A DNA stretch of 6,515 nt from Acidobacteriota bacterium (lineage in GTDB: Bacteria; Acidobacteriota; Terriglobia; Terriglobales; Acidobacteriaceae): assembly GCA_021798655.1 (NCBI GenBank), contig JAJZFE010000471.1, positions 1 to 6,515 of the forward strand, in the 5' to 3' direction. Below are positions 6,462 through 6,515 of the stretch, piece by piece. A program made the translations under genes and the position numbers. The notes beneath the pieces were generated by a model, which was not told the DNA's origin, ran no database searches, and worked only from the letters and a program-made list of their open reading frames with translations. Each line of letters opens with the position of its first letter. Within the stretch, counting starts at the first letter, position 1.

Positions 6462-6515
6462 AAATCATGTGGTCGTGCCTGTTATTCGCAGTTATTTGTA
6501 ACTACTTTTGTTTTG
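6462..6515 (-). promoter_or_regulatory. Partial promoter region of the GH2 gene
   Basis: This AT-rich stretch continues beyond the right edge. It contains an inverted repeat, AGTTA (6490-6494) and TAACT (6499-6503) around four bases, and, on the minus strand, two AATAAC copies ten bases apart. TACAAA on the minus strand is a possible -10 element. No good match to the palindrome at 643-658 is present, so control by the neighbouring LacI-type protein is not shown. Confidence 0.4.

Noticed and set aside
6449..6463. TTG at 6463 as start of the GH2 gene
   Set aside because: It overlaps the GGAG that serves the ATG at 6448 and places five extra residues before a normal twin-arginine signal.
6497..6510. 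A second LacI-type operator upstream of the GH2 gene
   Set aside because: TGTAACTACTTTTG keeps one TGTAA half-site but the other half does not match, so it is no better than chance.
1..6515. RNA genes, insertion sequences, CRISPR repeats or an unknown defence-type system
   Set aside because: Nearly all bases belong to four recognisable genes; I saw no transposase, repeat array, tRNA-like fold or unexplained long gap.

Overview
The window holds four carbohydrate-metabolism genes with tight spacing and a base composition of roughly 60% G+C by eye. Protein style suggests a soil acidobacterium of the Terriglobus/Granulicella/Edaphobacter kind: a Tat-exported GH2 enzyme, secreted alpha-galactosidase, and a LacI regulator beside the hydrolases. 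This assignment is an impression from protein resemblance, not a proof.

Layout, left to right. (1) Positions 1-570, minus strand: the N-terminal 190 residues of a secreted clan-A (GH5-like, cellulase-family) glycoside hydrolase that runs off the left edge. (2) Positions 571-701: a divergent regulatory region with a perfect 16-bp palindrome, a perfect 12-bp palindrome and a degenerate LacI-type operator in close succession. (3) Positions 702-1715, plus strand: a LacI-family regulator. (4) Positions 1740-3989, plus strand: a GH36 alpha-galactosidase with a signal peptide, 24 bases behind the regulator and probably in its operon. (5) Positions 3971-4034: two back-to-back hairpins between convergent genes, each containing or touching a stop codon. 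(6) Positions 4034-6448, minus strand: a GH2 enzyme of beta-galactosidase type with a twin-arginine signal. (7) Positions 6449-6515: the start of its promoter region, cut by the right edge.

Together the genes look like a small galactoside or hemicellulose utilisation locus. Alpha-galactosidase would strip terminal alpha-galactosyl groups, the GH2 enzyme beta-linked residues, and the GH5-like enzyme would act on a glycan not identifiable from this fragment. All three enzymes carry export signals (two Sec-type, one Tat-type), so breakdown probably happens outside the cytoplasm. No transporter is visible here. The regulator probably controls itself, the alpha-galactosidase and possibly the divergent hydrolase through the palindromes in the intergenic region.

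I found no RNA gene, mobile element, CRISPR array or clear novel system. The most interesting parts are the structured operator region, the stop-codon-containing terminator hairpins and a low-complexity insertion in the GH2 enzyme.
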